A stretch of 64,000 bases of DNA. Source: Schistocerca nitens. Its lineage: Eukaryota > Arthropoda > Insecta > Orthoptera > Acrididae. The notes under the pieces were generated by a model, which saw only the letters and a list, made by a program, of their open reading frames with translations, was not told the DNA's origin and ran no database searches. Below, piece after piece: positions 1 through 10,353 of this stretch. Numbering within the stretch: position 1 is the first letter of the stretch; the number at the start of each line of letters is the position of its first letter. Position numbers and translations under genes: made by a program. The stretch spans positions 714,943,202 to 715,007,201 of the forward strand of contig NC_064617.1 in assembly GCF_023898315.1 (NCBI RefSeq), in the 5' to 3' direction.

Positions 1-337
1 GTACGTCCACCCGGCCTCCCGCATGCCCACTATACGCCCTCGCTCAAAGTCCGTCAACTGCACATACGGTTCACGTCCACGCTGTCGCGGCATGCTACCA
101 GTGTTAAAGACTGCGATGGAGATCCGTATGCCACGGCAAACTGGCTGACACTGACGGCGGCGGTGCACAGATGCTGCGCAGCTAGCGCCATTCGACGGCC
201 AACACCGCGGGTCCTGGTGTGTCCGCTGTGCCGTGCGTGTGATCATTGCTTGTACAGCCCTCTCGCAGTGTCCGGAGCAAGTATGGTGGGTCTGACACAC
301 CGGTGTCAATGTGTTCTTTTTTCCATTTCCAGGAGTG
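1..337 (-). mobile_element. End of Tc1-type transposon inside the 5' LTR (window-truncated)
   Basis: Identical to 9006-9342. It ends with the terminal repeat CCAGGAGTG and the TA target duplicate at 338-339. The transposase start codon is at 93-91 on the minus strand, so about 31 N-terminal residues are present before the window edge. This shows that the Tc1 insertion sits in both LTRs. Confidence 0.85.
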
Positions 338-1339
338 TATAATTTACGAACTGTAAAGATGCGCATCTAGCGCGGACGCTAATTCATCGATTGCGCAGTC
401 AAAGAAACATTTTAACAGAAGCTGAACTGACGTTCCGCTTCGATCTAAATAAAAGATGACAGTAACAAACTCTTATAGATCTTCAGATTTTTAATGTACT
501 TCTGCTTGTAATGTGAAAGCGTAAAGAAAGTCGACTTTAAGCTAGAAAAGTGAGCAGTCTTGCCAGCGTGCAGACAATATTATTAATTAATAAAACTAAA
601 GTAATTTATGTTCGAAACTGTAATCGGCAAGTTATTGTTATGAAGGTGTTGAACAGTGCAAGAATTGTCTTCAATGAAGGAGAAAAGTAATGACTGTAAT
701 TTGTGACAAAAACGTGAACCAAGGAGACAGCACAGGACAGGCTGAAATCTGATCGCACCATAGAGTTAGAAAAGTACTTATGTAAGTTATATTGTTTATA
801 AATAAGCCCTAATTTGCTAGTGAGAATTGTTTGAATATATTTAGTATTTACCAGATTTCTTATTCTGTTCTTTTCCTTTATACTTATTAACCCCCATGCC
901 ATATTATTTTTATAAATGTCAAACAGCCGTTACTACAGCAGAGAATACTGCGGCATCCTGGTCGTGTACAGAAGGCCGCCCCTTGTCTTCTATACAACTC
1001 ATAGCAGCCCCATTTATTAATGATTTCATTTGCAAATGCATTTTTTTTACTGTTCATTGTTAAAGGTCCCTTAGGTAATTATAAAATTCATACTGATTAC
1101 GTAAAGAAATCCGGGTTGCTCTTTTCCAAGTAATAGAAGTCTTTGCGTAATCAAAAACTAGCCTCCTTCTGACAACGATCAGGAGCCGACCAGAAGACGG
1201 ACGTCTTCGACCGCTTTCGTGTCTCCTGTGGCAAAGCTGTGCCAAACTGGGAACACGACATTCTAGTATGAAACACAGATTTAAATTGAAAGAATTGAGA
1301 TATATTTAATAGTAATAATAATTTTTTTATCATACTAGA
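1..1339 (+). repeat. 5' LTR, truncated by the window start
   Basis: Matches the 3' LTR at an offset of 9005. The two copies part only in the last 45 or so bases: this copy has a short TAA-rich run followed by seven T, while the 3' copy has a longer (TAA)n run. The shared end is ...TACTAGA. Short antisense reading frames in it have no support as genes. Confidence 0.8.
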
Positions 1340-1341
1340 TG

Positions 1342-1360
1342 TGGCGCCCAAACAGGGACC
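1342..1360 (+). promoter_or_regulatory. Primer-binding site, tRNA-Lys type
   Basis: TGGCGCCCAAACAGGGACC lies two bases after the LTR end. It differs by one base from the tRNA-Lys primer site known from lentiviruses (TGGCGCCCGAACAGGGAC). Minus-strand DNA synthesis would be primed here. Its place directly after a long terminal duplication is the best evidence that the flanking copies are LTRs. Confidence 0.75.
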
Positions 1361-1954
1361 TGATAAAAAAATTTTAATCTGTTCTGTTATTGTTTCATGA
1401 CATCATCCGGTGGACATCGGGAAGCCGTAAAGGAAGTACTGAACAAAACCGTGGAAGTATTAAAAAAAATTTTCGATAAATAACAGCAGTGCGCAAAACG
1501 ACTGATGTAAGTACGGTTTTCATTACGCATAAAATCTCGCGTCTTGTATAAAAAAAAAACTGATTTCCGGAATTTCTTTCCTTACTGCTTCATTTTATCC
1601 TATCGCTGTTATTTCCTTGTAGAGTTGCTTATTTACGTAGTTAGAATTCATTTCTGATCATCTCTTCATGCGAAGTTTATTTGTTAGTATTATCAGCATC
1701 TTCATTGTTGCTACGGTTAAGAACACAAGATGGATGCCATAATAGCAGGATTCAGTGTCTAGTAGGTGTTTGTCACTTATTTTCAAAGTTAGGTGCCATC
1801 TTGTCTTCTACCCGGTATAGTTCTGCAATTGTCACCTACCGCGGTGTGACGTTTGACTATCAGGAAGCGTCGCAGCGTGCGCATCTGAGAGTTGACGATC
1901 GGCGTGCTGCGAAAGATTTCTTTGAGCAGTTACGTCACAAACTTGAAAATAAAC

Positions 1955-3769
1955 ATGTCAGATGACAGAGGCGAGCCGACAAACAGTGTGGATGACGTTG
2001 ATGACACTGTTGTCAAGTCATACCCACTATGTTCGCGAACGGGAACAGGTAGACACGATTCGCGAATGGAGAGAACGGCAGACGATGATGATGTGCGTGA
2101 CGTATCGTCACAGCAATCATCGTCACAGCAAGCGGGAGAAAATTTGATGCTTGAAATGATGAGAATTTTTTTTCAAGAAAGAGAACAGGAGAAACTGGAA
2201 AGGGAAGCTTATAAATTACAAAAACAACGAGATAGACAAGAAAGGGAACAAAAAGAAAGGGAAAAGGAACGGGAGACAGAGCGAAAATGGTTTGACCTGA
2301 ATACCATGATTGGTACAATGAAAAATAGGTTAGATAATATTGATGCCAACTTAGAGGCAAGAATAAGGACAGTCACGATGGAATATATCTCGGAATTAAG
2401 TACTAAAGTTAATGAAAGGATAGAAGGTATTCTGCAGAAGGTAGATGCATGTGAGAGCACAGTAGGTAACGTGCACAAAGACATCAAAGTACAAATCGAA
2501 AGTTGCCAGGCAGTTACAACGGAAGTTTCAAAAAAGTCCGCTGAGGTCGGAGCTAAAGTAAACAAGCTTGCAGACAATGTCATCACTCTGCAAGGCCAGG
2601 TCAATGACCTGACACAGGCGCTATCCGAAATTAACATTGAAAAGAAGGTAAATGATGCTGCAGCAAACGTACGTTCCACGATAGGAAAAGAATTTGTAGA
2701 ATGGGTCGAGACTAAGGAACAGTACATAGAAAACAAGGTTCAACACGACTTAAAAGAAGCCGTTAAGTCAGCCACGGTTGAAGTTTTAGCTGCTCCAGGT
2801 ACATCAGGAGATACGATTCTCACTGAATTAGGAGAGATTCGTAGAGTTTTTCACCGAGATCTTCCCGAGTGGAAACGACACCTCACTGAGGAAATCGAGC
2901 AGTTGAAACAACAAGTCAATGATTTTCCTAATGACAATAGAAGTGAGCAGTCACACTTGCTTTCTTCAGAACATGAATACAATAATAATCCCGTGTCTCG
3001 TGTAGAATTCTCTCCACTTGTACATGGTCACAGCAGTAAGAATCCGTTAGTACGCAACCAGAATGATCAAGTAACTCTTGTCGAGCTCATGAAAGAAGAA
3101 CGCGTTCTCAAGCACCGCGTATTCCAGCCTTTTCTGCCAGAGAAACGCAAAATCCACCCAATGGTTTTTCTGAAGTCATTTAATGGTGTTTTTCCTGAGA
3201 GCTGGGATGACAAGCAACGTATGCGCTTTATAGTAGGATACATTCAAGGAGAGGGTTCTGTCTGGGGAACAGAAGTAATTGACAGATGTAATAATTACGC
3301 TGACTTCGAAAAGCAATTTCTGAACAAATTCTGGAGTTCAGGTATACAACAACGCCTTAGAAAGGAAGTATATAATGCTGAACCGTTTAACACGAGAAGT
3401 GCTGGTCTCCGTAGGTACTTTGAGAAATACCCGCGAAAAATACAATATTGGGACACGCCCTTTTCCACGAAGGACGTAATTATGATCCTTAAGTCAAAGC
3501 TACCGGTATCAATCAGGGAGAAGTTAGTAAATGTCAGTGACGACGACACGGAGGCTTTTCTGTCAGTACTTGACAACCTTGACATGATTCAAGAAGACGT
3601 GCGTGCTAGTGCGCGGAGTAATTGTAATCTTGGCCTGCACACTACACAGCTGCACGGTGTAGGCGCAGACTCAGGTATGTCCTACCAACCCAACAGCAGT
3701 AAAGGACACGACGTTCAGTGTGATAATAACTACTATCGCCGTAACGGGAAGCAGAAACATAAATTCTAG
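1955..3769 (+). CDS. gag: Gag-like structural polyprotein
   Basis: I chose the ATG at 1955 (MSDDRGEP; context AAACATG) over the upstream in-frame ATG at 1892. It gives about 604 residues. The first part is acidic and Ser/Gln rich. A highly charged Glu/Lys/Arg coiled-coil stretch follows (about residues 70-120), then more heptad-like helix. A capsid-like region near residues 380-560 has the Retrotrans_gag features: HPMVFLKSFNGVFPE, then a helix around FEKQFLNKFWSS and LRRYFEKYPRK. It would build the retrotransposon particle and bind its RNA. The frame stops at TAG 3767-3769, but the same frame stays open for 161 more codons, so this stop may be a mutation or a readthrough site. Large antisense frames over it are shadows. 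Confidence 0.75.
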   Translation: MSDDRGEPTNSVDDVDDTVVKSYPLCSRTGTGRHDSRMERTADDDDVRDVSSQQSSSQQAGENLMLEMMRIFFQEREQEKLEREAYKLQKQRDRQEREQKEREKERETERKWFDLNTMIGTMKNRLDNIDANLEARIRTVTMEYISELSTKVNERIEGILQKVDACESTVGNVHKDIKVQIESCQAVTTEVSKKSAEVGAKVNKLADNVITLQGQVNDLTQALSEINIEKKVNDAAANVRSTIGKEFVEWVETKEQYIENKVQHDLKEAVKSATVEVLAAPGTSGDTILTELGEIRRVFHRDLPEWKRHLTEEIEQLKQQVNDFPNDNRSEQSHLLSSEHEYNNNPVSRVEFSPLVHGHSSKNPLVRNQNDQVTLVELMKEERVLKHRVFQPFLPEKRKIHPMVFLKSFNGVFPESWDDKQRMRFIVGYIQGEGSVWGTEVIDRCNNYADFEKQFLNKFWSSGIQQRLRKEVYNAEPFNTRSAGLRRYFEKYPRKIQYWDTPFSTKDVIMILKSKLPVSIREKLVNVSDDDTEAFLSVLDNLDMIQEDVRASARSNCNLGLHTTQLHGVGADSGMSYQPNSSKGHDVQCDNNYYRRNGKQKHKF

Positions 3770-4255
3770 GATCAAAACAGGTACCACCCCATATACCAGA
3801 CAACACAACAGCAATACGGTAATTCACCAGTTAATTACAATGATCGCTATCACTACAATAACGATCGCCAAAATAATAATAATTTCAATGGAAAAGGACG
3901 TTGGATTAACACCAACAGTCAACAGCAGTATGGTAACCAGCCTAGATTCCAGCACTGTTCTCAAGGGAGAAATGCTCCAGATCGTTCCAAGCAATACAAA
4001 CAACGGTATGCTCCAAACTTTAGGAATAGTCCTCCACCTTTTACTAACTATCAAAGTCAAAATCATGAACCTCAAAATTCTCGCATCTATTATGCCCGAG
4101 CAAACCCGCCAACACACACCATCTCGACTGAAATTCTGGCAAATAGCCCGCAACATAGGTGGAATACGGAAGCAAACTTCGTACCGAGCGTACCGCCCGG
4201 TACTTCAAAGGTAAATGTGAGCGAAATTCAATCTAATGAACATGCGGAAAACTAA
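3770..4255 (+). pseudogene. gag: Gag C-terminal Asn/Gln-rich tail beyond an in-frame TAG
   Basis: This continues the gag frame without a break after the TAG, ending at TAA 4253-4255. It is rich in Asn, Gln, Tyr and Arg (for example NNDRQNNNNFNGKGRWINTN) and has no CCHC zinc knuckle. Basic, low-complexity tails of this sort stand in for nucleocapsid in some insect gypsy-type elements. Either gag is normally about 765 residues and this copy gained a stop, or the UAG is read through. One copy cannot decide. Confidence 0.6.
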
Positions 4256-4669
4256 AAGCACACTTCAACCAGTTTCACACCTTCAGAACTAATCTCCAGC
4301 CAAAAGGAAAGCAATGGATGGACTGATCCTATCCCCAAGATACCAGTTCCAGAAGTCAACCTAGATAATAAGTTAAGACAAGCCCTGATCTCTCTCACAA
4401 CTCATGCCAATTTAAGAAAAAAGGCATTTGACAGGCATATCAATAAAGTTCTGTCGTATCGTTTGAACGAGCGTGTTCTTCTGAGGACACACTTCAAACC
4501 ATCTCTCATCTTACGTAAAAATCGTAAGTGACAACACCTATACGAAGGACCGTTTGTTATAGTCAGGAAGCCGCATATTGGTTGTTATGTGTTGGCAGAT
4601 CCAGTTAGTGGACGAATAAAAGGACTTTACCACCATGTAGACCTAAAGAAGTACCATGAAAAACATTAA
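4256..4669 (+). pseudogene. Integrase C-terminal remnant fused behind gag
   Basis: In the gag frame directly after its stop: TSTSFTPSEL resembles the end of the gypsy integrase core (H-STGFTPFEL pattern). A helical stretch follows (LRKKAFDRHINK), then RLNERVLLR and the GPF/Y module (YEGPFVIVRKP ... GCYVLADPVSGRIKGLYH), ending at TAA 4667. An in-frame TGA at 4529 breaks it. The GPF/Y domain normally binds DNA during integration. Nothing of protease, RT, RNase H or the catalytic integrase core is present, so a deletion junction lies near 4240-4260. Confidence 0.75.
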
Positions 4670-7600
4670 AAAATATATATCATTTATTATGTTAAGCTGC
4701 AACTTGAAACAAGAGTGTGATCTGTTTAGAAAGTATGTGAGTCAACAGCATGTACATGTATTCTGCAGGTGACGTAATCATTTGAGTGAGGTGGACACAA
4801 AGTAATGATGGACCTTGAAAGATATGAACTGATTGAAGAAGGTACTCTACGTATTTGGAAAATAAGATTTGCTTTAGTTTTAAGGTAGTTTTAAGTTTCT
4901 TGAGCAAGAGAAGACTGCAGTCGTTGAATTGAGTAAGGGATGTGCCAAAGTGCCACCTGCTGCTTTAGTTTTAAGTTACGGCAAATCTTCTTTTTTTTAC
5001 CAAGTACGAAAGGTTTTCTTTAAATCCCTCATTCAGACCAGAATGTCCGTATATGTGAAGTATTAACCTAAGTTAAGCTTTCAAAGGATTCATACTTTAA
5101 GTCGCTGGAACCGTGTACGATGCAAAACTGATACATTGTAATCTGTAGATTACACCGAGTATAAGCAGCAACATATAGTTAATGTACAAAGAAATGAATA
5201 ATGGTACTCGCAACTGGAGAGCAACTTTAATTTATTTATTACTATGAATCAACCAGTTAAGAAATATGCATTTATAATGATAATTAGGTCCTGTATTGGA
5301 GAAACTTAGAGAGACTATTCCTATGTCACGAGTATTATACAGAAACTAAGATATTTTGTTGAGGACTGAGATAATCTGCTTATATTCTTCTGCTATGTCC
5401 GCATGCCGTGATTTTGAGATATATTTGAAGATGCTTTGGAAGCGGATTTGTGCGACATTTTAATACTGAAGTCAAGTTATGCCACGTGGATGACACTAAA
5501 AACGGTGGAGCCGAAGAATGAATTTGCTCAACTGATTATTTCACCTATTATCTATCTTCGTATCTTTCATTTCCTTGCACTATCCTATTGTAGTGTTCTT
5601 CTTTAGCATTCTTGCCTTTCTACCCTATCCGGTAGGGGAAGAAATTTGGAAATTGGTTCAAAAGACTTGACGTGTGTATATTGTGTGTATTGACGATCGT
5701 GGCTCGTTGGTTAATGCGTATCTGCAGTTACTTATCGAAACGTGATGTAAATCTGATTTGCTGTGAGCAAAAGCATCCTAAGAAATAGGAATAATTTTCC
5801 CGATTTCTGTTAGATGAAGTTTTGAACGTGAACTGTTCGGCACGCCAAAGTGGGTATATTTTACTGATTATTGATGTAACCGAATAAATGAACAAAGAAA
5901 AAAAAAAAAGGGCTGTTACAGAACAATAAGAAAAGGAAAAGAATCAGATTTAAATTACATATAAAATCTAATGTGCTTCAGAAGCGCCATTCATAATAGC
6001 AAACACGTTTTCTCGTTACGTCTTGGACAGTAATAAAAAAAAACTATGTATATTTTGTAAATGATCCTTTTATGATAAGTAATTTTAGCATTACCTGTAC
6101 TACTCTGTAGTATAAAGACACCTATATGGACACTTATGGATTGATGCGTGGGACTCAGTGACAAAATGATGGACACGTATATGTGAAATCGTAATCTGAA
6201 ACATATATGGACAAGTAAACTAGTTATCTCTTGTGTGAATCAAAACTGTAATAAACTTATGGACACGAGTGATGTTCCGCGTGTGAAGTAGCTTTACAAG
6301 TATTCCCACGTTGCAACGACGATACAATGGCTATCAGTCAAAGGATAGACAAGCTATTGTACTCACTGCAATAGGTGACAGTAGTCATTTTCATCGATGA
6401 CTGTTCTCCGTCGCTGGTGTAGTCAATTTACCGTCCAGGTTGACCATGTCGCCTTGACGAGCTGCTCCAGTACCCACGATTCAACAAAATGCACAAGTTA
6501 TAAAACGATTGGTAGCCACTGAACTATCTGCCTCGTGCAGGACGCGGACTGCCAACGCTGTTAAACCGCCAGTTCGTTACCACGTGACTGTGAAGCACTG
6601 TGGCAACATTCAATGACTGCTCGCCGGCCCGTACTCAACAATAAGCATTCCTTTCCATAACGGGTGCGAGCGTGCTCCAGATTTGGGATGAAAATGGACA
6701 TAAAAATAATAAAACGTTGATAAACTACGCACGATTTTACTATATTTACATTAAAAGGACACTAATGATGACTTTTCCTTAACTATGAAAATTGCTACGG
6801 CAATGTTGCTAAATACATTGCTTAAGAAAGACCTGTACAAGACGAAACGTGTTTTGCTAATATTTGCTAACGAAAGAATATAAAACCTAGACACAAAATA
6901 TGAATAATATATAATGTATATGTACATAGTCTATGAAGTAATTTTTACTATCTTAAATTCTTACTCTATATTCCCTTAGATTAAGATGCTAGTTAATGAG
7001 CAAATCCTAATACAGATTTTTTTTCTGTATTTTCATGTGCTGAAACATGAATTGGAATGAGATTAAGACAGCCACCAAACTGACTCATTCGTCATTGAAC
7101 CAGTCATCAACTTTCCTGTTTCCCGACATGACCCGATGGATCGTCGAGTCAAGAAATATCACTTCCCCCTTCACATAGTGAAATTCCCAGTGTTTTCCAC
7201 CAGAATGTGAAAAGGTGATCCCCAGTTTTAGTGCAGTGAAAAATGAAAGGTGATGAACGAATTCCCCTGTGAAAATGACCCGAGTTCATGGGAAATACTC
7301 CCAACTACAAAGTGAAGAGTGACGTCGCTACGAGAAAGTCTGATAAAAGTTTTATGTTCTGTTCAAAATTGGTGGAAATGCACCAATACTGTAATCGAAT
7401 TTTTTTCTTCTTGTCAGTATTTATGTATGTAAGTATCTATATGTGTATTTGATTTGTATTTGTATCTATGTTAGTATTTCAATGTTTCTATTGATTGAAA
7501 GAGAGTAATTCTTGAGAATACGCAAAAAAAAGGAACCTATGTTAAATCCTTGGACACTTAGGATAGCTTCATGCCATAACGAAGTTTGTTAATGATCAAG

Positions 7601-7920
7601 CAACTGTGAGTAGCTTTGACGACTTAGTATGAAACGTATATAATTCTATATGCCTTACGTTATGTTTGTTTTGCTCTCTATAACGAGAGATCCTTAAATA
7701 CTCCATTCACTAAGTACGTGAATCCAATAATATTACGACTGCGCGTGAGTCGTAACGATCTTTCAGACTCATTACTCCTCACGCGGGAAGCGATGTAATA
7801 TTATTGGTATTTCCGTCCTATGAAAGCTTTGAGTACCCTTGGAAAGGCATTCACCTATCTTTATTTTAAATGATCAACTTATGAGATGAGATCTATTCTT
7901 TGAAAGACATTTGTTTTATA
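4670..7920 (+). other. Non-coding 3' part of the LTR element, including the start of the 3' LTR
   Basis: No protein-like frame on either strand beyond short chance ones. The 3' LTR must begin somewhere here. A purine run near 5895-5912 ending AAAAAGGG could be a polypurine tract, with the LTR then starting at TGTTAC near 5914, but this cannot be tested because the matching 5' end is outside the window. Confidence 0.5.
7724..7807. repeat. 84 bp two-part inverted repeat (hairpin)
   Basis: The outer arms CCAATAATATTAC (7724-7736) and GTAATATTATTGG (7795-7807) are perfect 13 bp inverted repeats. A second inner pair, CGCGTGAG / CTCACGCG, is nested within. It may be a small hairpin insertion or a structured part of the LTR. 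Confidence 0.7.
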
Positions 7921-9342
7921 CACTCCTGGAAATTGAAATAAGAACACCGTGAATTCATTGTCCCAGGAAGGGGAAACTTTATTGACACATTCCTGGGGTC
8001 AGATACATCACATGATCACACTGACAGAACCACAGGCACATAGACACAGGCAACAGAGCATGCACAATGTCGGCACTAGTACAGTGTATATCCACCTTTC
8101 GCAGCAATGCAGGCTGCTATTCTCCCATGGACACGATCGTAGAGATGCTGGATGTAGTCCTGTGGAACGGCTTGCCATGCCATTTCCACCTGGCGCCTCA
8201 GTTGGACCAGCGTTCGTGCTGGACGTGCAGACCGCGTGAGACGACGCTTCATCCAGTCCCAAACATGCTCAATGGGGGACAGATCCGGAGATCTTGCTGG
8301 CCAGGGTAGTTGACTTACACCTTCTAGAGCGCGTTGGGTGGCACGGGATACATGCGGACGTGCGTTATCCTGTTGGAACAGCAAGTTCCCTTGCCGGTCT
8401 ACGAATGGTAGAACGATGGGTTTGATGACGGTTTGGATGTACCGTGCACTATTCAGTGTCCCCTCGACGATCACCAGTGGTGTACGGCCAGTGTAGGAGA
8501 TCGCTCCCCACACCATGATGCCGGGTGTTGGCCCTGTGTGCCTCGGTCGTATGCAGTCCTGATTGTGGCGCTCACCTGCACGGCGCCAAACACGCATACG
8601 ACCATCATTGGCACCAAGGCAGAAGCGACTCTCATCGCTGAAGACGACACGTCTCCATTCGTCCCTCCATTCACGCCTGTCGCGACACCACTGGAGGCGG
8701 GCTGCACGATGTTGGGGCGTGAGCGGAAGACGGCCTAACGGTGTGCGGGACCGCAGCCCAGCTTCATGGAGACGGTTGCGAATGGTCCTCGCCGATACCC
8801 CAGGAGCAACAGTGTCCCTAATTTGCTGGGAAGTGGCGGTGCGGTCCCCTACGGCACTGCGTAGGATCCTACGGTCTTGGCGTGCATCCGTGCGTCGCTG
8901 CGGTCCGGTCCCAGGTCGACGGGCACGTGCACCTCCCGCCGACCACTGGCGACAACATCGATGTACTGTGGAGACCTCACGCCCCACGTGTTGAGCAATT
9001 CGGCGGTACGTCCACCCGGCCTCCCGCATGCCCACTATACGCCCTCGCTCAAAGTCCGTCAACTGCACATACGGTTCACGTCCACGCTGTCGCGGCATGC
9101 TACCAGTGTTAAAGACTGCGATGGAGATCCGTATGCCACGGCAAACTGGCTGACACTGACGGCGGCGGTGCACAGATGCTGCGCAGCTAGCGCCATTCGA
9201 CGGCCAACACCGCGGGTCCTGGTGTGTCCGCTGTGCCGTGCGTGTGATCATTGCTTGTACAGCCCTCTCGCAGTGTCCGGAGCAAGTATGGTGGGTCTGA
9301 CACACCGGTGTCAATGTGTTCTTTTTTCCATTTCCAGGAGTG
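7921..9342 (-). mobile_element. Complete Tc1-type DNA transposon inside the 3' LTR
   Basis: The ends are imperfect inverted repeats: CACTCCTGGAAATTGAAAT on the left, and the complement of the right end reads CACTCCTGGAAATGGAAAA. TA duplicates flank both sides (7919-7920 and 9343-9344). The 1422 bp element carries one intact transposase on the minus strand. The LTR resumes directly after the right TA, and the same junction recurs at 337-339. Confidence 0.92.
8076..9098 (-). CDS. Tc1-type transposase, intact
   Basis: 340 residues, the usual Tc1 length, starting at MPRQRGREPYVQL; an upstream in-frame extension to 9371 runs through the terminal repeat and is not favoured. The N-terminal part has a paired-like double helix-turn-helix (FERGRIVGMREAGWTYRRIA, then a second near RTIRNRLHEAGLR) that would bind the terminal repeats. 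The RNase H-fold catalytic part has FSDESRF, QQDNARPH and SPDLSPIEHVWD, giving the D, D and E residues. I count 32 residues between the second D and the E, where classical Tc1 elements have 34. No stop or frameshift is seen, so it may be active. It would excise the element and join it at TA. Confidence 0.9.
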   Translation of the reverse strand: MPRQRGREPYVQLTDFERGRIVGMREAGWTYRRIAQHVGREVSTVHRCCRQWSAGGARARRPGTGPQRRTDARQDRRILRSAVGDRTATSQQIRDTVAPGVSARTIRNRLHEAGLRSRTPLGRLPLTPQHRAARLQWCRDRREWRDEWRRVVFSDESRFCLGANDGRMRVWRRAGERHNQDCIRPRHTGPTPGIMVWGAISYTGRTPLVIVEGTLNSARYIQTVIKPIVLPFVDRQGNLLFQQDNARPHVSRATQRALEGVSQLPWPARSPDLSPIEHVWDWMKRRLTRSARPARTLVQLRRQVEMAWQAVPQDYIQHLYDRVHGRIAACIAAKGGYTLY

Positions 9343-10353
9343 TATAATTTACGAACTGTAAAGATGCGCATCTAGCGCGGACGCTAATTCATCGATTGCG
9401 CAGTCAAAGAAACATTTTAACAGAAGCTGAACTGACGTTCCGCTTCGATCTAAATAAAAGATGACAGTAACAAACTCTTATAGATCTTCAGATTTTTAAT
9501 GTACTTCTGCTTGTAATGTGAAAGCGTAAAGAAAGTCGACTTTAAGCTAGAAAAGTGAGCAGTCTTGCCAGCGTGCAGACAATATTATTAATTAATAAAA
9601 CTAAAGTAATTTATGTTCGAAACTGTAATCGGCAAGTTATTGTTATGAAGGTGTTGAACAGTGCAAGAATTGTCTTCAATGAAGGAGAAAAGTAATGACT
9701 GTAATTTGTGACAAAAACGTGAACCAAGGAGACAGCACAGGACAGGCTGAAATCTGATCGCACCATAGAGTTAGAAAAGTACTTATGTAAGTTATATTGT
9801 TTATAAATAAGCCCTAATTTGCTAGTGAGAATTGTTTGAATATATTTAGTATTTACCAGATTTCTTATTCTGTTCTTTTCCTTTATACTTATTAACCCCC
9901 ATGCCATATTATTTTTATAAATGTCAAACAGCCGTTACTACAGCAGAGAATACTGCGGCATCCTGGTCGTGTACAGAAGGCCGCCCCTTGTCTTCTATAC
10001 AACTCATAGCAGCCCCATTTATTAATGATTTCATTTGCAAATGCATTTTTTTTACTGTTCATTGTTAAAGGTCCCTTAGGTAATTATAAAATTCATACTG
10101 ATTACGTAAAGAAATCCGGGTTGCTCTTTTCCAAGTAATAGAAGTCTTTGCGTAATCAAAAACTAGCCTCCTTCTGACAACGATCAGGAGCCGACCAGAA
10201 GACGGACGTCTTCGACCGCTTTCGTGTCTCCTGTGGCAAAGCTGTGCCAAACTGGGAACACGACATTCTAGTATGAAACACAGATTTAAATTGAAAGAAT
10301 TGAAATATATTTAACCTAATAATAATAATAATAATAATTTTTATCATACTAGA
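9343..10353 (+). repeat. 3' LTR, part downstream of the Tc1 insertion
   Basis: Copy of 338-1339. It ends in a longer TAA microsatellite (10313-10338) and ...TACTAGA. The retroelement ends here and unrelated sequence begins (AGATGAGG). Confidence 0.8.

Larger units (their letters stand above)
1..10353 (+). mobile_element. Defective Ty3/gypsy-type LTR retrotransposon with Tc1-bearing LTRs
   Basis: Bases 1-1339 recur at 9006-10353, and a primer-binding site follows the first copy directly, so the pair are LTRs rather than a chance duplication. Between them lie gag (1955-4255) and the C-terminal end of integrase (4256-4669) in one frame; protease, reverse transcriptase, RNase H and most of integrase are missing, and I see no env. 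The element is therefore non-autonomous and would need proteins in trans. The first 1,290 or so bases of the visible LTR match showed no difference where I compared them, which implies a recent insertion. The true 5' end and the 5' target duplication lie upstream of the window. The start of the 3' LTR cannot be fixed but must lie before 7919, because the LTR-embedded Tc1 begins there. Confidence 0.8.

Noticed and set aside
2013-2736. Antisense frames of 115 and 175 residues over gag
   Set aside because: Shadows of the gag coiled-coil coding sequence; Ser/Phe/Leu-rich as expected of antisense.
5895-5914. Polypurine tract and LTR start at TGTTAC
   Set aside because: Plausible but untestable here: the matching 5' LTR start is outside the window and the LTR end is not a standard CA.
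7728-7736. TAATATTAC, the nonanucleotide of geminivirus-like replication origins
   Set aside because: It lies in the stem, not the loop, of the hairpin, and no Rep-like protein is present.
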